Assembly (NCBI GenBank): GCA_022457155.1
Contig: JAJGOT010000597.1
Span: 124,001 to 188,000, forward strand
Direction of reading: 5' to 3'
From: Cladopsammia gracilis
Taxonomy: Eukaryota > Cnidaria > Anthozoa > Scleractinia > Dendrophylliidae
DNA length: 64,000 nt
The position numbers and the translations under genes are program-made. Below, in pieces: positions 1-11,356 of this stretch (positions are counted from its first letter, which is position 1; each line of letters opens with the position of its first letter). The notes beneath the pieces are model-generated. The model made no database searches and was not told where the DNA came from. It saw only the letters and a program-made list of their open reading frames with translations.

Positions 1-34
1 GAATGAAGACCACTTTTGTCATGGAAACGGATGA

Positions 35-214
35 TTGACGTCCATCAAAACTCAATTTTCAAACAAGAAAAAAAATCGTTGGAGGGCGCGTGTGATCGTT
101 AACAGCTATAATGCCGCTCAAGCAGTTGTTTCGCAAGTTGCGCCACCGCCGGAGGCAGAACCTGTTCCACAACCGCCAGGCCAACTTCCAAATGCACAGC
201 CCGATCAACTTTAG
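35..214 (+). pseudogene. 3' end of an unrecognised frame, proline-rich tail
   Basis: An open frame without a usable start runs from 35 to the TAG at 212-214. It encodes a basic stretch followed by a proline- and glutamine-rich tail. The style resembles the C-terminus of a retroelement polyprotein, but no domain is visible and the 5' part, if any, lies outside the window. It may also be chance coding. Confidence 0.25.
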
Positions 215-564
215 GTATTTCATTATTTCCTTGTCTTATCGTGTTTCGCCTATGTAGCATGCGCCGTTGTATTTCGGTTTTTATTTACTGCTCGTACGCG
301 TTTTTGCCCGGTTTCTAGTATTATTATGACATTCGCGTTTGTTTTCTGTCTTGTTCGCTCGTTTACTCATGGTATTCATTTTCGGCATGACACGTTTTTC
401 CACGTGCTTTTCGCACATAGGTAACTTGTATTTTGTTTATTTTATTTATATATCTTATTTTGTTGCCTTTTTACGTGCGTTTTATTTTTAAGTTTTTTGT
501 ACTCTCGAGTTTTCACTTTCGGGTTTACACTCGATCCCTCTTGTTTATCGGAGTTTTTATTAAG

Positions 565-882
565 CGGGTTAACATAGGTCCCGCTTGTTTATTGGAATTT
601 TCGCGGGTTAACAGAAGGTCCCGCTTGATTTTTTTTATTTTCACGGGTTAACGTAAGGTCCCGCCTCATTTTTATTTTCGCGCGTTAACAGAAGGTCCCG
701 CCTGATTTTATTTTTGCGGGTTAACAGAAGGTCCCGCTTGATTTTTATTTTCGCGGGTTAACAGAAGGTCCCGCTTGATTTTTAATTCGCGGGTTTGCAA
801 AAGGTCCCGCTTGTTTATTGGAGTTCTTATTCTCGTGGACTTACAGGTCGCGCGTTAACAGAAGGTTCCGCTTGTTTATTTA
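565..882. repeat. minisatellite, about eight units
   Basis: The core GCGGGTTAACAGAAGGTCCC recurs about eight times with spacings of roughly 35-62 bases, separated by T-rich spacers. Units differ by a few substitutions. The sequence around it (215-564 and 883-1520) is T-rich or low-complexity with short C and G runs, and I see no gene there. Confidence 0.85.
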
Positions 883-1520
883 ATTCTTCTGTTAATTTTC
901 GAATTTTAATTTATAATCACAATTTACCGTGTTAAAGTACTTTGCTTCTCATAGGTTATTTATTTTATTCTGTTTTATGGGTCATTTCTCCCGCCTGTTT
1001 ATTTGTTCCCTGGTATACGGTCCAACTTGGTCTTCCTCCCAAATTTAGTTCCCTCTCCCAATGGCGGTGCCTAGAGGGGTGACTTACACCTTCTCGGATT
1101 ACCGGGCGCTAGGGCCGCCATTCCCTGGGGGAGTAAATCTTACCTATTACCATTTTCTTTTTGGGGGGGGGATTGGTTTCGGGGATCCACCCTTTCCCTA
1201 ATGTTTTCTTTCAGTTTTCAAACGTATTCTCCCCCTCCCCCCCCCCCGGGGAATGGTGGCCTGTATTTTAATTCGTTACATTTGCATCACCCCTTTTTCC
1301 CTCCTCTCGTCCCTCAGGCTTAACGTGGTCTTCTTCCGAATCCTCACAGATTTAAGTTTGGGTAGCGGTTTTTTCGCTAAGTTTGGGTCTTTGTTTTAGA
1401 CTGCAGAAGGTTTGGTTTTGAGTGTGGGTGCCTTGGTTTTGGGAACGGATTATTCCAACCCTATTTGCCTAGAACATTTTTCATCTTTCTTTCATGTCAC
1501 CGATGCCATAAGCCAAAGGA

Positions 1521-1580
1521 CGCCAGGGCTCCCATTCTCATTATAGAAGTGCAGGTGAGACCGGTGAAAATAGTTCACTA
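1521..1580 (+). repeat. 60-bp direct repeat, copy 1
   Basis: This 60-bp block starts CGCCAGGGCTCCCATTCT and recurs almost unchanged at 1796-1855, 275 bases downstream. The C/T-rich DNA between the copies shows no coding potential I can support. Origin unknown; it may be a fragment of a dispersed repeat. Confidence 0.8.
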
Positions 1581-1795
1581 TTGCCAGCGGTCTTACCGTA
1601 GCGTATATAAGGAGATCCAATATAAATTCGCCCTCTTTTCTTGCACACCCGGGGTGTTTCATCGCAGTTGGTAGTATCTGTACATACTTGTCTTCATCTG
1701 GTCTCTTCTGTACTTATCCGTCTTGCGGTCTCTCTCAGCAGTTCCCCTCCCTTCCCTCCCCTTTCATCATTATCCCCTCTGCTGTTGAGAGCGTC

Positions 1796-1855
1796 CGCCA
1801 GGGCTCCCATTCTAATTATAGAAGTGCAGGTGAGACCGGTGAAAATAGTTCACTA
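1796..1855 (+). repeat. 60-bp direct repeat, copy 2
   Basis: This is the second copy of the block at 1521-1580, with one clear internal difference (TCTCATT against TCTAATT). Nothing recognisable follows between 1856 and 3580. That stretch is AT-rich host intergenic DNA with only short, unconvincing frames. Confidence 0.8.
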
Positions 1856-3581
1856 ATATAAATGCATCGCAACCGCAAAACCACATAGCGGAGTCGAACC
1901 TCATTTCGATCTAAGGGAAACTAAAAATTAACCGCCAGGAGTGGTGTCCTGTTTATACCCGCTCCAGACCCAATATTTTCTATATAAGTGCGTCCATAGC
2001 AGACGTGACCGAAAAATGACCACGGGATCATCATTTTCCCGCCATTTTTCACGTCAAAATATATAAAACAGCAGACTTGATACTTTAGCTAACTACAAAA
2101 CTTTCCGTTTCGTTATGCAAGAGTAGGAACAGCAAAATACCATAAATTTTGACTTTCGTTCTATTTTCGAATACTGCTGGAGAGTTGAAAAAGAAATGGC
2201 TGATGGCGCGATGTCTGCTGAACATCAAATTGTCCTGGCACGGGAACAGGCAGCTCTAGAGAAATGACATGTTGTTACGGTCTCCTTCCATTAGATTCGG
2301 CACATGTGAAGTTCAATGTTTGAACCGGGCCTTACCTGAAAGAATATTAAAGATTCAGTCACCATTTGTTGTGTCAATTGATATTTTGATAATTAATATT
2401 AATATGTCATCTGATCAGATATGAAGTCATTGCACGTGACGTATTATCGATCACTTGATAGGTTTGTGGGCTTTTAATTGTTTTGAAATTGCGGCAATCT
2501 ATTGTATTTGATTTAGAAAGTCTTCTATTGTCAAATATCCCATCAGAAAATAGACAATGAATAACTGAAAATGCACTGTGTAAATTGAACCAACAACACA
2601 TTTTCATCGTCAATTAGCCAGCAAGGCGGGAAAAGTCTTTCACTTTCCTTCAGTAACATCAAAATTATTTACATTCACACTCGTGATTCTTTGTTACTCA
2701 TAACTTTTATTGACTTGCACCAACACGAATTTTCAAACTTTCTCTCAATCTTCTCTATCCTGCCAAGAACCATATCCAGTTGACTACTGCGCCTCACATT
2801 TTCTACATAATGTCTGATTCTACAACGCCATCTTTACCATATTTATTTTATATTTATTTAAGATTCTTCTTTTTTTAACCTCACGTTCCAACGCATTAAC
2901 GAGATGGCTTTAAGAGCCCTTTGAATTTTAAAGAAGAGAAGTTTGTCTGATCTTGTATACTTTTTATGGTTAATAAACGTATTTGAAAAGAAAATCTACT
3001 ATAAATTTGGGTCTTTTGCAAGCATCGCGCTTTTCAATTACTTCTTGGGTTACAGAATAGTAACTTTTCGGAAGGCAGCGAGGCAGAGAAAGAAAACACG
3101 CCCACCCCGCAAGGCTTGCGTTCTCAGTAAACACACCCGCTAAATATATTGGTTTTGGTCTTCCGAGGCTCTTTTGGCCTCAATTGTTTGATAAATTAGC
3201 GATAAATTTAATTTAATTTTAATTTTGTAAACAGTTTTATCCTGTTGAAATCAAACTTTCACTTTACATGGTGCGGAGGAAATGCTGCTTCGCAGACTAG
3301 TTACTGAACAAAGAGATGAATAATTTCTGATGAAATTTATCCAAGAAAGCCGACATTGTCATGGTGGTTGAATTAAAATAACTTCGATCGCTTCATTGAT
3401 TTCTGATCAAAATAGAGGGTGCTGGAATAAGTTTGGAGTAAAGGTGTAAGAATTTTAGTCGCTATAAGCTTGATGTGGGTTTAATTTCCCACTACGGTGA
3501 TTCATGTTATAATTAGCAAAACCCTCTTATCAGGTTTTCTAAGTAGTAAAGAAAAGACAAATAATATAGACAGACACACAA

Positions 3582-3745
3582 ATATTGATAGATTTACGCA
3601 TTAACGGTTTATTGATACTAGAAATGAACAACATATTTTGAAATAATTTTACAAAATCAGTTCCGGTGACTCAAAAGTTTTACAGTTTATCACTTCGATT
3701 TTCGACAACTCCATGTTGTCTGTGAAGTTTTGGTCGCTTGGGCAT
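3582..3745 (+). repeat. direct repeat copy 1 of a host 3' exon segment
   Basis: About 165 bp closely match 4124-4295, including the end of the minus-strand coding segment at 4231. The copies differ by scattered substitutions and small indels. This one looks like a truncated duplicate of the 3' end of the neighbouring host gene, because the match stops shortly after the reverse-complement coding part begins. Confidence 0.75.
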
Positions 3746-4230
3746 CTTGACAACCCAACAAGAGTTAAAAGACACAGAGGGATTTGATTGGCTCGAATCG
3801 GCAGAATTTACCATCGATAAGCGAAAATTCTTACTCAATCGATTGTTTGTCAAAAAAGCTCTTCCCGATGAAAAAGACTAAAACAACTCTACCTTTTCCT
3901 TTCCAACTAAGCGTTTAAATTGTCTGTATAATTATGTAATTGTTTGTTATCAATAAATATAGTTTGACCTTAAACAAAGTGTGGGTTTATTGTTTTAGCG
4001 CGCATGTAATTGGTTGCTTTGTTTATTTTTCCGAGGTGCTAATTGTCCATGCAAATTTAGTTCAGTGAAAGTTCGTATAATGAAAAGTTTGAACTTTGAA
4101 GTTATGTTATCAAAACTTAAAGCACACACAAATATAAAATAGATTTACGCATTAACGGTTTATTGATACTAGAAATGTACATCATATTTTGAAATAATTT
4201 TACAAAATCAGTTCACAGTGACTCAAAGTT

Positions 4231-4756
4231 TTACAGTTCATCACTTCGATTTTGGACAACTCCATGTTGTCTGTGAAGTTTTGGGCGCTTGGGAATCTCA
4301 ACTTTCAATGTTGATAGCTTTCGCTTTTTCGGTTTGACTTGGTGTTTGGTAATTGACTCCAAGACATTTAGTCCTTCTTTTTGAATGGTTCCATTTTGAG
4401 GGTCATCTTTCTTTGGCTTTTGATAGTAGTCCTTTTGTGATTCCACGCTCTTTCGTATCAACAACGCTTTGAGTTTCTCTACTAGGTTTTCGATCTGTGA
4501 CCATAACAAAGCAAGGTGTGTTTTTCCTGTCTTGTTTACAAACAGCTGCAGCTCCAAATGAGCAATACGATCTTGAAGGGTTATCCATATCGCTACAATC
4601 AGCATCCAGAAGCGTCTGGCGTAAAAAAACAAGGAGTGACGGAACAAACTGGCACTCAAAGAGTGAGCGTGGTTTCTTACTGCCTTGAAACATTCAGCAA
4701 GAAACTCTAACAGTTGAGTGAGACTTTGAAAATCAGATGTCAGTTCATTCCAGGCT
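4231..4756 (-). CDS. Probable host exon(s), product unrecognised
   Basis: The minus-strand frame ending at 4231 is open upstream past its first ATG (4659) to about 4756, where a TATAG/AAAG junction could be a splice acceptor. The encoded segment is helical and aromatic at its start (a stretch rich in F, R, W and L followed by an Ile/Leu-rich helix). It then becomes lysine-rich and basic with PKK and KRPK patches, as in a nucleolar or nuclear protein. Its 3' end is duplicated at 3582-3745. I do not recognise the family. The frame could be the last exon of a gene that includes 4831-5079 on the same strand. Confidence 0.4.
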
Positions 4757-4830
4757 TTCTATACACAACTTCCTAAGCATAGCATTCCAATACAATTCAC
4801 ATCATCGTCTTTGCGCTGGAGTTTTTGCCT

Positions 4831-5079
4831 TTAGTCTGTCGTCAGGAGAGGTTTAGGTCTCGATTCGATGTCTTGGATGAGCATGCCAAACATCGCAAAC
4901 GCCAACGGAACAAAATTCTCTGGGATTTTAACGCCTTCCGTCAACATCTCCCAATCGCGGACAGTTAAACAAGCGCTCAAAGCAGCTTGAAGATCAACAA
5001 CGTTGGTAAAATAAGCCATTTTCAACGGAATAGAAGGGAAAAGCAAAGGAAAGACTGAAGAGAGGGGGCGAACTTTCAT
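4831..5079 (-). CDS. Possible upstream exon of the same host gene
   Basis: An 82-codon minus-strand frame lies 75 bases upstream (in transcript sense) of the preceding exon. It encodes a plausible folded segment with a TVRDWEML stretch but no domain I can name. The first 20 residues look like 5' leader, and a second ATG about 20 codons in is a more natural start. The link to 4231-4756 rests on strand and spacing alone. Positions 5080-5560 hold no gene I can support. Confidence 0.3.
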   Translation of the reverse strand: MKVRPLSSVFPLLFPSIPLKMAYFTNVVDLQAALSACLTVRDWEMLTEGVKIPENFVPLAFAMFGMLIQDIESRPKPLLTTD

Positions 5080-5565
5080 TTCCTGATGTTTCCATTACTC
5101 GAAAGCACGGACGTCTGCCGTGGCACGGCCATCTTGTTTCACTACCTTAGAAGAAACAGTCAATAATGAATAACAGAACATCCGGTAATGGCTTATTGCC
5201 AATAAGTTCAAATTCAAAAGATAAAAGATAGAAGTTATTAATATGTTCTAAACACTAATCAACCCACTTAGCCTTCCCTATCCAAATAAAGCTGGGCGAT
5301 GATCCGAAAAAAAAAAGGCAAAAGTCCAGTGAATCACCAGAAACATATATTGACGAACATTGACCATTTTTCTAATGCTATTACGCTTCCGGTCTTGCTG
5401 GTTAAAACAGATTAGTCCCTTTGTCCCAAAAGAAATTTTAATTATATTTACAGTGGGACACTCTTAAAGCTTGATTATAATGCATGGCCGAGGATGGCCA
5501 TGTAATAGAGAAGTCGAATGTAATTGGTAGGTTACTAACTACAATAAGCCACTAATCTATTGTTT

Positions 5566-5998
5566 ATTTAAACCATCTGAAAGCTATGGATCACACGACA
5601 CATCTCCGCGGTAATAATAACAAATATAAGGCAAATACTGTACGCATGCGCACAGCCATATCACCCCTGCAGTGCAGCCATGGAGACCTGTTTTGTCCTT
5701 GACACCTGATAGGACTTGAAAGCCCTGTGAAGAATGCCATTTATTGCAGAGGCGTGTGCATGCATACCTCTAAGCGCCAGCTCCACACCGTTAATGCAAA
5801 ACAATCCTTGGCAATGCGTATGAAATTGTTAATCGCCTAAATTAATAGGCGATTAATTATTAATTGATTAATTATTAGGCGATTTATTCTATCAGGTGCC
5901 CAACGGCTATGCCATGCTGATGAGTCCTATGAAGGACGAAACAGCTGTCCATGGCTGGCACTGTGTCGTGTGATACATTGCTTTCAGATGGTTTATTG
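5566..5998. repeat. ~430-bp foldback repeat carrying hammerhead ribozyme sequence
   Basis: The ends are inverted repeats of about 30 bp (ACCATCTGAAAGC... at the left, ...GCTTTCAGATGGT at the right) with a shared CACACGACAC block inside. Inside lie a good hammerhead motif on the plus strand near the right arm, a degenerate one on the minus strand near the left arm (about 5680-5725), and an AT palindrome (about 5830-5885). The arrangement is consistent with two inverted copies of a ribozyme-bearing retroelement unit or a small non-autonomous element. Confidence 0.65.
5911..5955 (+). ncRNA. Hammerhead ribozyme (type I, minimal stem III)
   Basis: All conserved core strands are present in order. 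Stem I 5' strand GCCATG (5911-5916) is followed by CTGATGA (5917-5923), then stem II GTCC/GGAC with a 6-nt loop (5924-5937), then GAAA (5938-5941). A short stem III follows (AC/GU with loop AGCU, 5941-5948), then the cleavage dinucleotide UC ending at 5949, and the stem I 3' strand CATGGC (5950-5955). Both 4-6 bp stems pair perfectly. Minimal stem III hammerheads of this kind are known from Penelope-like elements and retrozyme-type repeats. Self-cleavage itself is inferred. Confidence 0.8.
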
Positions 5999-6499
5999 TT
6001 CGTTTGCCACATTCGCGTTGAGGATTGCGAGTTTCTAATTTTTTATCTTTAATTTAATTTTTTTCATCACATGGAAGACAAAGGAAGAGACACAACGCAA
6101 TTACAAAACAACCGAAAAAAAGGAAAATACTAGACAAGTTACAAATTACAAATAACAGAATTTCAGGGACTACCCTGAAATAAACTTATGACTTACAACG
6201 GTTTACAGCTCAAAATGCTTTCACTTTGTCAACTAACAATCAATTCTACAGAATATATTTTTAAAAATATATATATAAATATATAAATAAATACATGAAT
6301 GAATAAATAAATAAATACAAAAGTACATTTTTCACCAAAATATATTTTAATAAATACCAGAATGCATCATATTCCGTTATCGATGTCAAATGTATTATTT
6401 TGAATTGTAAAGGAATGCAAAAGAATGTGTTTGACGTCATTAGCGGAAAATGATGCATCGTGGTATTTATTAAAAATGTTTTTACATTTCTTCTCTCAG

Positions 6500-6571
6500 G
6501 TATTTGTACTCAAACAAAATTACGTACCTACCCAACCATGTGTTTGAAAACTTGACCAATCTAAGAGACCT
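6500..6571 (+). CDS. Single leucine-rich-repeat exon
   Basis: A 72-nt exon lies between a TCTCTCAG acceptor and a GTAAGT donor. It encodes exactly one 24-residue LRR unit of the L..N.I..LP...F.NLTNL type. Exact multiples of 72 nt with the same splice phase are usual for LRR-encoding exons in animal genes (LGR, Slit or Toll-like extracellular repeats). Similar but degenerate exons lie at 7850-7921 and about 10837. The parent gene cannot be assembled from this window. Confidence 0.6.
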
Positions 6572-7062
6572 GTAAGTGAGAAAAAGTAACTCTGAGAAAC
6601 TAAAAATTAATAAAGTCGTGACCATTGTTAGTAAGCCCATTCTTTATCAAACAATAATTACTCGTGGCGAAGCACACGAGTTATAAATCCGGCGTTGACT
6701 TTTCTTGTTTTTTTTCGTGTCACATTAGCGCATGCAAATTTATGCACGCATATTTAAGTCTATATAGACGACTATATGGCTTTCGGCCATGAAATACATA
6801 CCGTAAAACCTCTCCGTTTGTGTACTCGAGAAGCAAGATAAAGAACTACTGCGTACAACTGCACACTTTCAAGACAATTCAAGGCGTTCATGGATGGATA
6901 GGACCGTTTGATATCGTGTTCGCCGCTTATTCCTGTGGGATTTTTGCTCTGGCAAGTTCTGTGTTTTATATATTAAACTTGCCATTTGCTTAGCGATCGA
7001 GCTCCGGGTCGAGCTTAAGTGTCAGCTACTGAATCTAGTGAATGCAGTGTAGTCTTACTTTT

Positions 7063-7707
7063 AAACCCGTGTATACGTGAAAGCATGATGAACAGGTTAT
7101 CGGCAAGGGTGTTTAAATAAAATTCATTCTCTCACTCACTCACTCACTCACTCGCTCCTTCCATCAGCTGTAAACTTAGTGAGCAAATGCTTTGTTACGA
7201 ACACGTTTCGTAACAGGAATTCAACGTGAATCCAACGATAACAATAATTAATTTGATGTAAACGAATATAGACAACAATAAGCTTACAGATGTTTCGCAT
7301 TTGGAGTTTTTAGTGCAACATTAAAATCGATCTATAAAAAGGATTTTGCAACCTAAACACGCGTCCTGATGCGTATCTAGCTTAAAATAATACAATTTAG
7401 TTCGCAGGTAGTTTGTGCTCTTGGATAGCGCAGTGGTTGAGTTTGTGGCTTAGTACCGGACGGCCCGAGTTCGAATCTCCATCAAGTCCTCTTTTTTTTT
7501 CTTTTTTTTTTCTTTTTTCGAACTGGACATTATGAAAGTGATGTACTTTTTTTTTTTCGTTCGTCAAAAATCCTTACGTTTAATTTAAAAAAACATATAT
7601 ATCGAACTGTGTCAGTGTGAAAACGTATTAAAGCTTACGGCAATATTGCGTTACGCGTTACGCGTTAGCATTTCTTCTTCTCGGGTTGGCTCTTAGGAGC
7701 CTTTGAT
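7063..7707 (+). repeat. ~0.6-kb dispersed repeat, copy A, with internal tRNA-like part
   Basis: It starts near a TTAAACCCGTG end, contains a (CTCA)n microsatellite (about 7127-7155) and a tRNA-like segment at 7416-7488, and ends GGAGCCTTTGATT. A second copy lies in opposite orientation at 8029-8577, so the pair forms a large inverted repeat around 7850-7921. Confidence 0.7.
7416..7488 (+). other. tRNA-like sequence (SINE-type A and B boxes)
   Basis: The segment contains an A box (TAGCGCAGTGG, 7426-7436) and a B box (GAGTTCGAATCTC, 7467-7479) at tRNA spacing, followed by T-rich DNA. No convincing acceptor stem or anticodon arm is seen, so it is read as a tRNA-derived internal promoter of a repeat and not as a tRNA gene. 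Confidence 0.6.
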
Positions 7708-7849
7708 TAGATATAATTTTAAGCTTATGTTTCTCTGTAAAAGCACTCAAATCACTTGGGAATCAATGCTGCAATGAGTTAAAGGCGCCACGAGTTCAAG
7801 CTGTGTACAGCTTCTTGTTGTCATTTTTAAAATGTTCATTTTTCCACAG

Positions 7850-7921
7850 GACATTATCCTCAAACAAAATTGGAATCCTACCCAATGGCATGTTTAAAAA
7901 CCTTACCAATCTTAGAGAACT
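7850..7921 (+). pseudogene. Degenerate LRR exon
   Basis: A 72-nt LRR-type exon sits behind a TTTCCACAG acceptor and closely matches the one at 6500-6571. The position of the splice donor reads AAATCTG in place of GT, so it should no longer splice. It probably derives from tandem exon duplication within an LRR gene, later invaded by repeats on both sides. Confidence 0.55.
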
Positions 7922-8028
7922 AAATCTGTTGCCACTATTAACAAGTCCACTCTTTGGCAAACAAAATGCAACCAGGAGGTTAAACCATGGCACCGGTCGT
8001 AAGAAAGACTGTTGACAAATGACAGTTA

Positions 8029-8577
8029 CTGATATTCAATCAAAGGCTCCTAAGAGCCAGCCCGTGAATAAAACATACTAACACGGAACGCAATGTTGCG
8101 GTAAGCGTATGTTTCCACACTGACACGGTTCGATATTTTTTAAAAATTAAACGTAAGGATTTTTGACGAACGAAAGAATTAAAAAAAAAAATCGGGGTCT
8201 TGAGGGTGGATTAAACTCGGGCCTCAGACTGTAGTCCCGGCGTTATACCACTAGATCATCGTGGAACACATTCTCAATTAAGACTAGATTTTCTTATTTT
8301 TAGGTAGATACGCATCAAAACGTATGTCTCGATTGGAAAATCCTTTTAGATCGATTTTAATATTGCATCAAAGACTCAAAATTAAGCGTAATGTTGTTTA
8401 TATTCTTTTACAACAAATTAGTTATTGTTATCGCTGGATTCCCGTTATTCTTGTTACGCAACGCATTCGCAACAAAGCATTACGTCACTAAGTTTACAGC
8501 TAATGGAAGGAGTGAGTGAGTGAATTAGCCGCCGTTGCCGATAACCCGTTCATTACGCTTGCGCGTATTCACGGGTT
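8029..8577 (-). repeat. ~0.55-kb dispersed repeat, copy B, opposite orientation
   Basis: This is the reverse-complement relative of 7063-7707. It includes a tRNA-like part on the minus strand (about 8195-8268) with a degraded B box, and the GTGAGTGAGT microsatellite. The duplicated host segment at about 50976-51100 runs straight through this position without the insert, which defines the element ends as roughly 8029 and 8577. Confidence 0.75.
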
Positions 8578-9010
8578 AAAAATTGCATAGCGGGTAGTTT
8601 TGGGACCAATATCAATTCTACCCAGTAACAACGACAATAACAGTAAAAATTACAACATCATTAGGTTGACAAATGCGGACTGGTAGGGAGGCTATTAGCG
8701 AAGTTATCGTGTTTACCTTCCGACGTACACGCAAACTTATTAACCCCACCGTGGTACATGGCGCGGGTGGGGATGGAGGGGGGGGGGGGGGGGGTTGACA
8801 ACGCCTCCCTTCTGTTATTGCAGTGTTACAATATATTGAAAATATTTCACATCTAATAGATATCCTGTAATAAGGTAAATATTATAGGCTGTAGCGCTGT
8901 TGAGGGTCCGTTACTTCATCCAAAATGGCTGCCATCTTGGATTTTGCTAAAAATTCAAATTTATGGACAGAATACGGAAATTGCAAATATTCAAACCGCA
9001 AACAGCGAAT
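8578..9010 (+). repeat. Segmental duplicate, copy 1 (with 7938-8028)
   Basis: The segment closely matches about 51086-51500 on the far side of the Polinton insertion. It contains an 18-base G run near 8777-8794 and an AAAATGGC.GCCATCTTGGATTTTGC block shared with the other copy. No gene is seen from 8578 to 9300. Confidence 0.75.
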
Positions 9011-9309
9011 ACGACGGGCCACTGTAGATGGTGTACAGTGGGCGGAATGGATCTGTTATAAAAATATTTACAGGCGTTCCCTCGTCTCGCTCTCTTTCGT
9101 TCCTATCCCCCTTCGTCAGCACTCGACATATTTTTTTCTTCTACGTGTCGCTTATCCTTTGCTTCCCACTATCTAAACGCCTGGAAAGGTTATTGATACA
9201 ACTGAATGAATACTTTGCGATGTTTGGGTTACGACAAAAATGCATTGTCATGATTCAAGACATATCTCACTGGTCTACAACAGTGGTGCGAAGTGAATGT
9301 TTTTTTCTT

Positions 9310-9985
9310 TCTAACATTGTTTAAAGATCAATATAGAGAAGACTAAGGTTTTGAGGTTCAACCCTAGAAGACTGGATCCGTTATCAATCGGGGAGAGAAG
9401 TAGAAGATGTAGAGAGCTTTGTATATCTCGGTGCCAAGATTGATAAGCAAGATGGTGCAGCTAGTGTTATAAGAGCACGAATAGGGAAAGCAAGAGCTGC
9501 TTTTAACAAGCTTAACAAAGTATGGAAAAGTAACCTCCTCAGTCGAAAGACAAAGGTCACAATCTTCAAAACCGATGTAGTTGTCGTTCTACTCTATGGT
9601 TGTGAGACGTGGAGGACGACCAAAGAGGATGAATACGAATTAAACGTCTTCCAGCATATATGCTTTAGGAAAATCCTGATCGATACAGAACAGTAATGAG
9701 ATTAGAGAAAAATCAGGTGCGAGGACAATTGACGGGCAAGTAAGAACCAGGCGATGGAAATGGTTAGGTCATGTTTTAACAATGTCATCGCCCAAAAACT
9801 CCAAGATTGCACGGGCACATTACATGGGCACCCGAAGGCTAGCGTACAAGAGAGAGGCCGAGAGAGACGTGGCGGAGAACGATGGATAAAGTGAGGGAAC
9901 ATCTCGCATTTAAGATCTGGAGAGAAGCAGAAGTTGCAGCCAAAGACAGGGTTGCTTGGAGGAAGAGGATAAATGGCCCCATTCT
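9310..9985 (+). pseudogene. LINE reverse-transcriptase C-terminal remnant
   Basis: Translations of the plus strand in shifting frames give the familiar C-terminal region of non-LTR reverse transcriptases: a FVYLGAKID-type block, a KARAAFNKL block, VLLYGCETW, then an RWKWLGHVL block and an arginine-rich tail. Several frameshifts and stops separate the blocks and the N-terminal catalytic part is missing, so this is a dead 3' fragment. Positions 9986-10650 show nothing further. Confidence 0.7.
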
Positions 9986-10656
9986 CCACGAGGAGCCAAG
10001 GGATCGATGATGATAATGTCCCAGGGAGAAATTTTAGGACCTTTGCTCTTCCTTACTTATTTTTACATTCCTCTCTTAATAGTTCGAAAGAAAGAATGTT
10101 TGCATAACGATAACGACATCTTGCTTTGTCGATTTTCAAAATAACGTTACGAGTAAGTTCGAATGAATCGAGCAACGGTTCTTTGCCATTACGATAAGTT
10201 TACAGCCAATTTCACTGTAGTGAACAGACTCGGGCTTACAAATATGATTCACTGGTTATCATTACGCTCGTCATTGTCCGCCCATAATCGGATAATTGTG
10301 AAGGCAATTCACACATAAACTAAGTAGTTATTAGTTGATTGTGGATGTTGACATTGCGCCTGTTATAGAAATGAGTTAGAACGCCCAAAGCGATGACCGC
10401 GCGATCCAACTCCATACAAGCTTCAAGGTCAAAATGACGGACTTATTTTTAAAGTTATTAAAATATTTAATGTTTCTGGATAGAATAATAACCATAGTAC
10501 TGGAATCCGAGTGTGGATTTCAGAAGATTAACTCAGCAATGCGCAAAATCACATTTCAAAAAATGACCTTTTAGCTATGATTTAAGGGTAAAATTGGGAG
10601 CCTGGTGACGAGTGAAAATACTATATAGGCAAATGTCACCCAATTTTTACCCATGA

Positions 10657-10920
10657 ATTTCAGGGACTAACCTAACAAAGACCTATGACTTACAACGATT
10701 TACAGCTCAAAATGCTTCCACTTTGTCAACTAGCAACCGATTCTATAGAATACATTTTTAAAATAAATAACTATATAAATAAATAAATAAACACGAAAGC
10801 ACATTTTTCACCAAAATGTACATGTCTTCTCTCAGGTATTTGTCATCAAACAAAATTACGTACCAACTCAACGATGAAATCGTGGCCATTATGTGAGCCC
10901 ATTCTTTAGCAAACAATGAT
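10657..10920 (+). repeat. Duplicate of 6164-6630 with degenerate LRR exon
   Basis: The sequence parallels 6164-6630: the same TTTCAGGGACTA block, the same AT-rich stretch and the same CTCTCAG acceptor, followed by an LRR-exon start near 10837 that decays after about 25 nt. This supports local tandem duplication of an LRR-gene intron-exon unit. Confidence 0.6.
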
Positions 10921-11051
10921 CGTCATGTAAAGAAGTATTTTTCGTTTGTCTCACGATGTAGTCACTTCCGATGTGGATCGCGACGTTTCGACTGCATACT
11001 GCTAGTCTTCTTCAGGCGATGGGGTCGACTGGTTACGCGTCACCTTATGAG

Positions 11052-11303
11052 GCACGATGCTCTGCTGTGATTGGTTGGTTTTCAACAGCTGTGACTGGCG
11101 CAGTTTGATCCTCGTTGTTTCGGCGAATTGTTCCCTCGGCGGTCCGAGACCTCCAGACCTCCGCCGTTTCAGAGCACGCCAACAACACCGGACACCACCC
11201 GCTTTGGAATGAAGTAAAGTTTATTGATCGTGATCCTCATTGGTACACACGCAGGGTCAAAGAAGCGATCCACATAAGACTTAACCCTAACAACATCAAC
11301 AGG

Positions 11304-11356
<53 letters not shown>

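Noticed and set aside
565..882. Regular repeat with spacers resembling a CRISPR array
   Set aside because: Units vary in sequence, spacing is irregular, spacers are low-complexity T-rich DNA, no cas genes occur and the context is eukaryotic.
1521..1855. 60-bp direct repeats as LTRs of a small retroelement
   Set aside because: Too short, no primer-binding site or coding part between, and no target duplication seen.
5680..5725. Second active hammerhead on the minus strand
   Set aside because: The core CTGATGA is not kept and stem II is altered; only a degenerate relative of the plus-strand motif.
7416..7488. tRNA gene
   Set aside because: A and B boxes are present, but the acceptor stem and anticodon arm do not pair, and it lies inside a repeated element.
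9028..9324. 98-codon host gene
   Set aside because: No motif, overlapped by another frame, and it runs into decayed LINE sequence.
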